A stretch of 64,000 nucleotides of DNA from an uncultured Blastocatellia bacterium (lineage in GTDB: Bacteria; Acidobacteriota; Blastocatellia; HR10). Numbering within the stretch: the first letter of the stretch is position 1; the number at the start of each line of letters is the position of its first letter. Made by a program: the position numbers and the translations under genes. Shown piece after piece: positions 63,886 to 64,000 of this stretch. The notes beneath the pieces are model-generated. The model saw only the letters and a program-made list of their open reading frames with translations. It made no database searches and had not been told where the DNA came from. The DNA lies in the NCBI GenBank assembly GCA_937934295.1, contig CALHAI010000006.1, forward strand, positions 241,643 to 305,642, read 5' to 3'.

Positions 63886-64000
63886 GTCCGAATTTCGGCT
63901 TTGTCAGGCCAGCGGTTGATCTTGTTGACTTCTCCGTGCAGATAAGTAAAATGCAAGTTGAAGTCCTCACGGTCGAAGCGGCAAGGGGAGCCCGCGTAGT

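Larger units (their letters stand above)
63635..64000. other. Stretch without a convincing gene, containing inverted repeats
   Basis: The 366 bases after the M20 gene show no frame with recognisable protein features. Short minus-strand frames of 70-82 codons exist (63708-63956 and 63758-63970), without a ribosome site or family motif. Two inverted repeats lie in the middle (listed separately). The region may be an intergenic, structured RNA or decayed element; the rest lies beyond the window. Confidence 0.4.

Noticed and set aside
63708..63970. Two overlapping minus-strand frames of 70-82 codons at the right end
   Set aside because: They overlap in different frames, have no ribosome site and no recognisable motif. 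They may be chance frames around the inverted repeats.
1..64000. tRNA, rRNA or CRISPR arrays
   Set aside because: No T-arm-like GGTTCGAATCC context with an acceptor stem, no rRNA core sequence, and no regularly spaced direct repeats were found. A GATTCGAATCC string near 15950 lies inside pgi.

Overview
This 64-kb window is high-GC, gene-dense and didermal (lipid A synthesis, TonB-dependent receptor, TonB-like protein). The best lineage call is Acidobacteriota, probably a Blastocatellia-like or related thermophilic lineage. The evidence is three secreted VWFA proteins of the acidobacterial type, an Oar-like TonB receptor with an N-terminal carboxypeptidase-regulatory domain, and the order mreB-mreC-mreD-mrdA-rodA-rng. 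Lineage is inferred from gene content only; there is no rRNA, tRNA or CRISPR array in the window.

Layout. 1-2478: an Oar-like TonB receptor running off the left edge. 2647-10615: RNase E/G and the rod-shape operon on the minus strand. 10680-11038: a broken IS1-like transposase fragment. 11155-15123 (+): a SurA/PpiD-like foldase, lpxB and mazG. 15129-19141 (-): dTDP-sugar genes, a phosphomannose-isomerase-type cupin and a Pgi. 19342-19570 (-): a histone H1-like Lys/Ala-rich protein with a textbook promoter, a leader hairpin, a terminator and a 15-codon satellite ORF. 19745-23608 (-): a NorD/NorQ-like pair, divergent from mnmA.

24847-36631 (-) is the centrepiece, an apparently complete clade-II-type nitrous oxide respiration cluster. 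In transcription order it encodes a GltD-like FAD/Fe-S oxidoreductase, a Tat-type Rieske protein, a fused cytochrome b6/subunit-IV protein, a membrane-anchored pentaheme cytochrome c, NosZ, a DJ-1/PfpI protein, a NosB-like membrane protein, NosD, NosF, NosL and NosY. The oxidoreductase plus Rieske/b/c modules look like a dedicated electron route to NosZ.

36877-42032 (-): an aspartoacylase-like protein, a glutamine amidotransferase-like protein, a CCA-adding enzyme and glycyl-tRNA synthetase. 42287-46825 (+): a WecA/TagO-like transferase and two VWFA proteins. 46834-54330 (-): tryptophanase, a TonB-like protein, a degenerate NtrC-type regulator, an alpha/beta-hydrolase without its nucleophile, a DUF4177-like protein, an isopropylmalate-type dehydrogenase, an M28/glutaminyl-cyclase-like lipoprotein and a glutaredoxin-like protein. 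54417-63634 (+): a membrane-anchored protein of unknown function, two Dpp/Opp permeases, a third VWFA protein, a prolyl-oligopeptidase-family enzyme and an M20 peptidase. 63635-64000 has no convincing gene but holds two strong inverted repeats.

Several proteins lack expected catalytic residues: MnmA (Cys to Ser), the NtrC-like ATPase, and the alpha/beta-hydrolase (Ser to Ala). Positions of short regulatory sites may be off by one or two bases, because they were read by eye.
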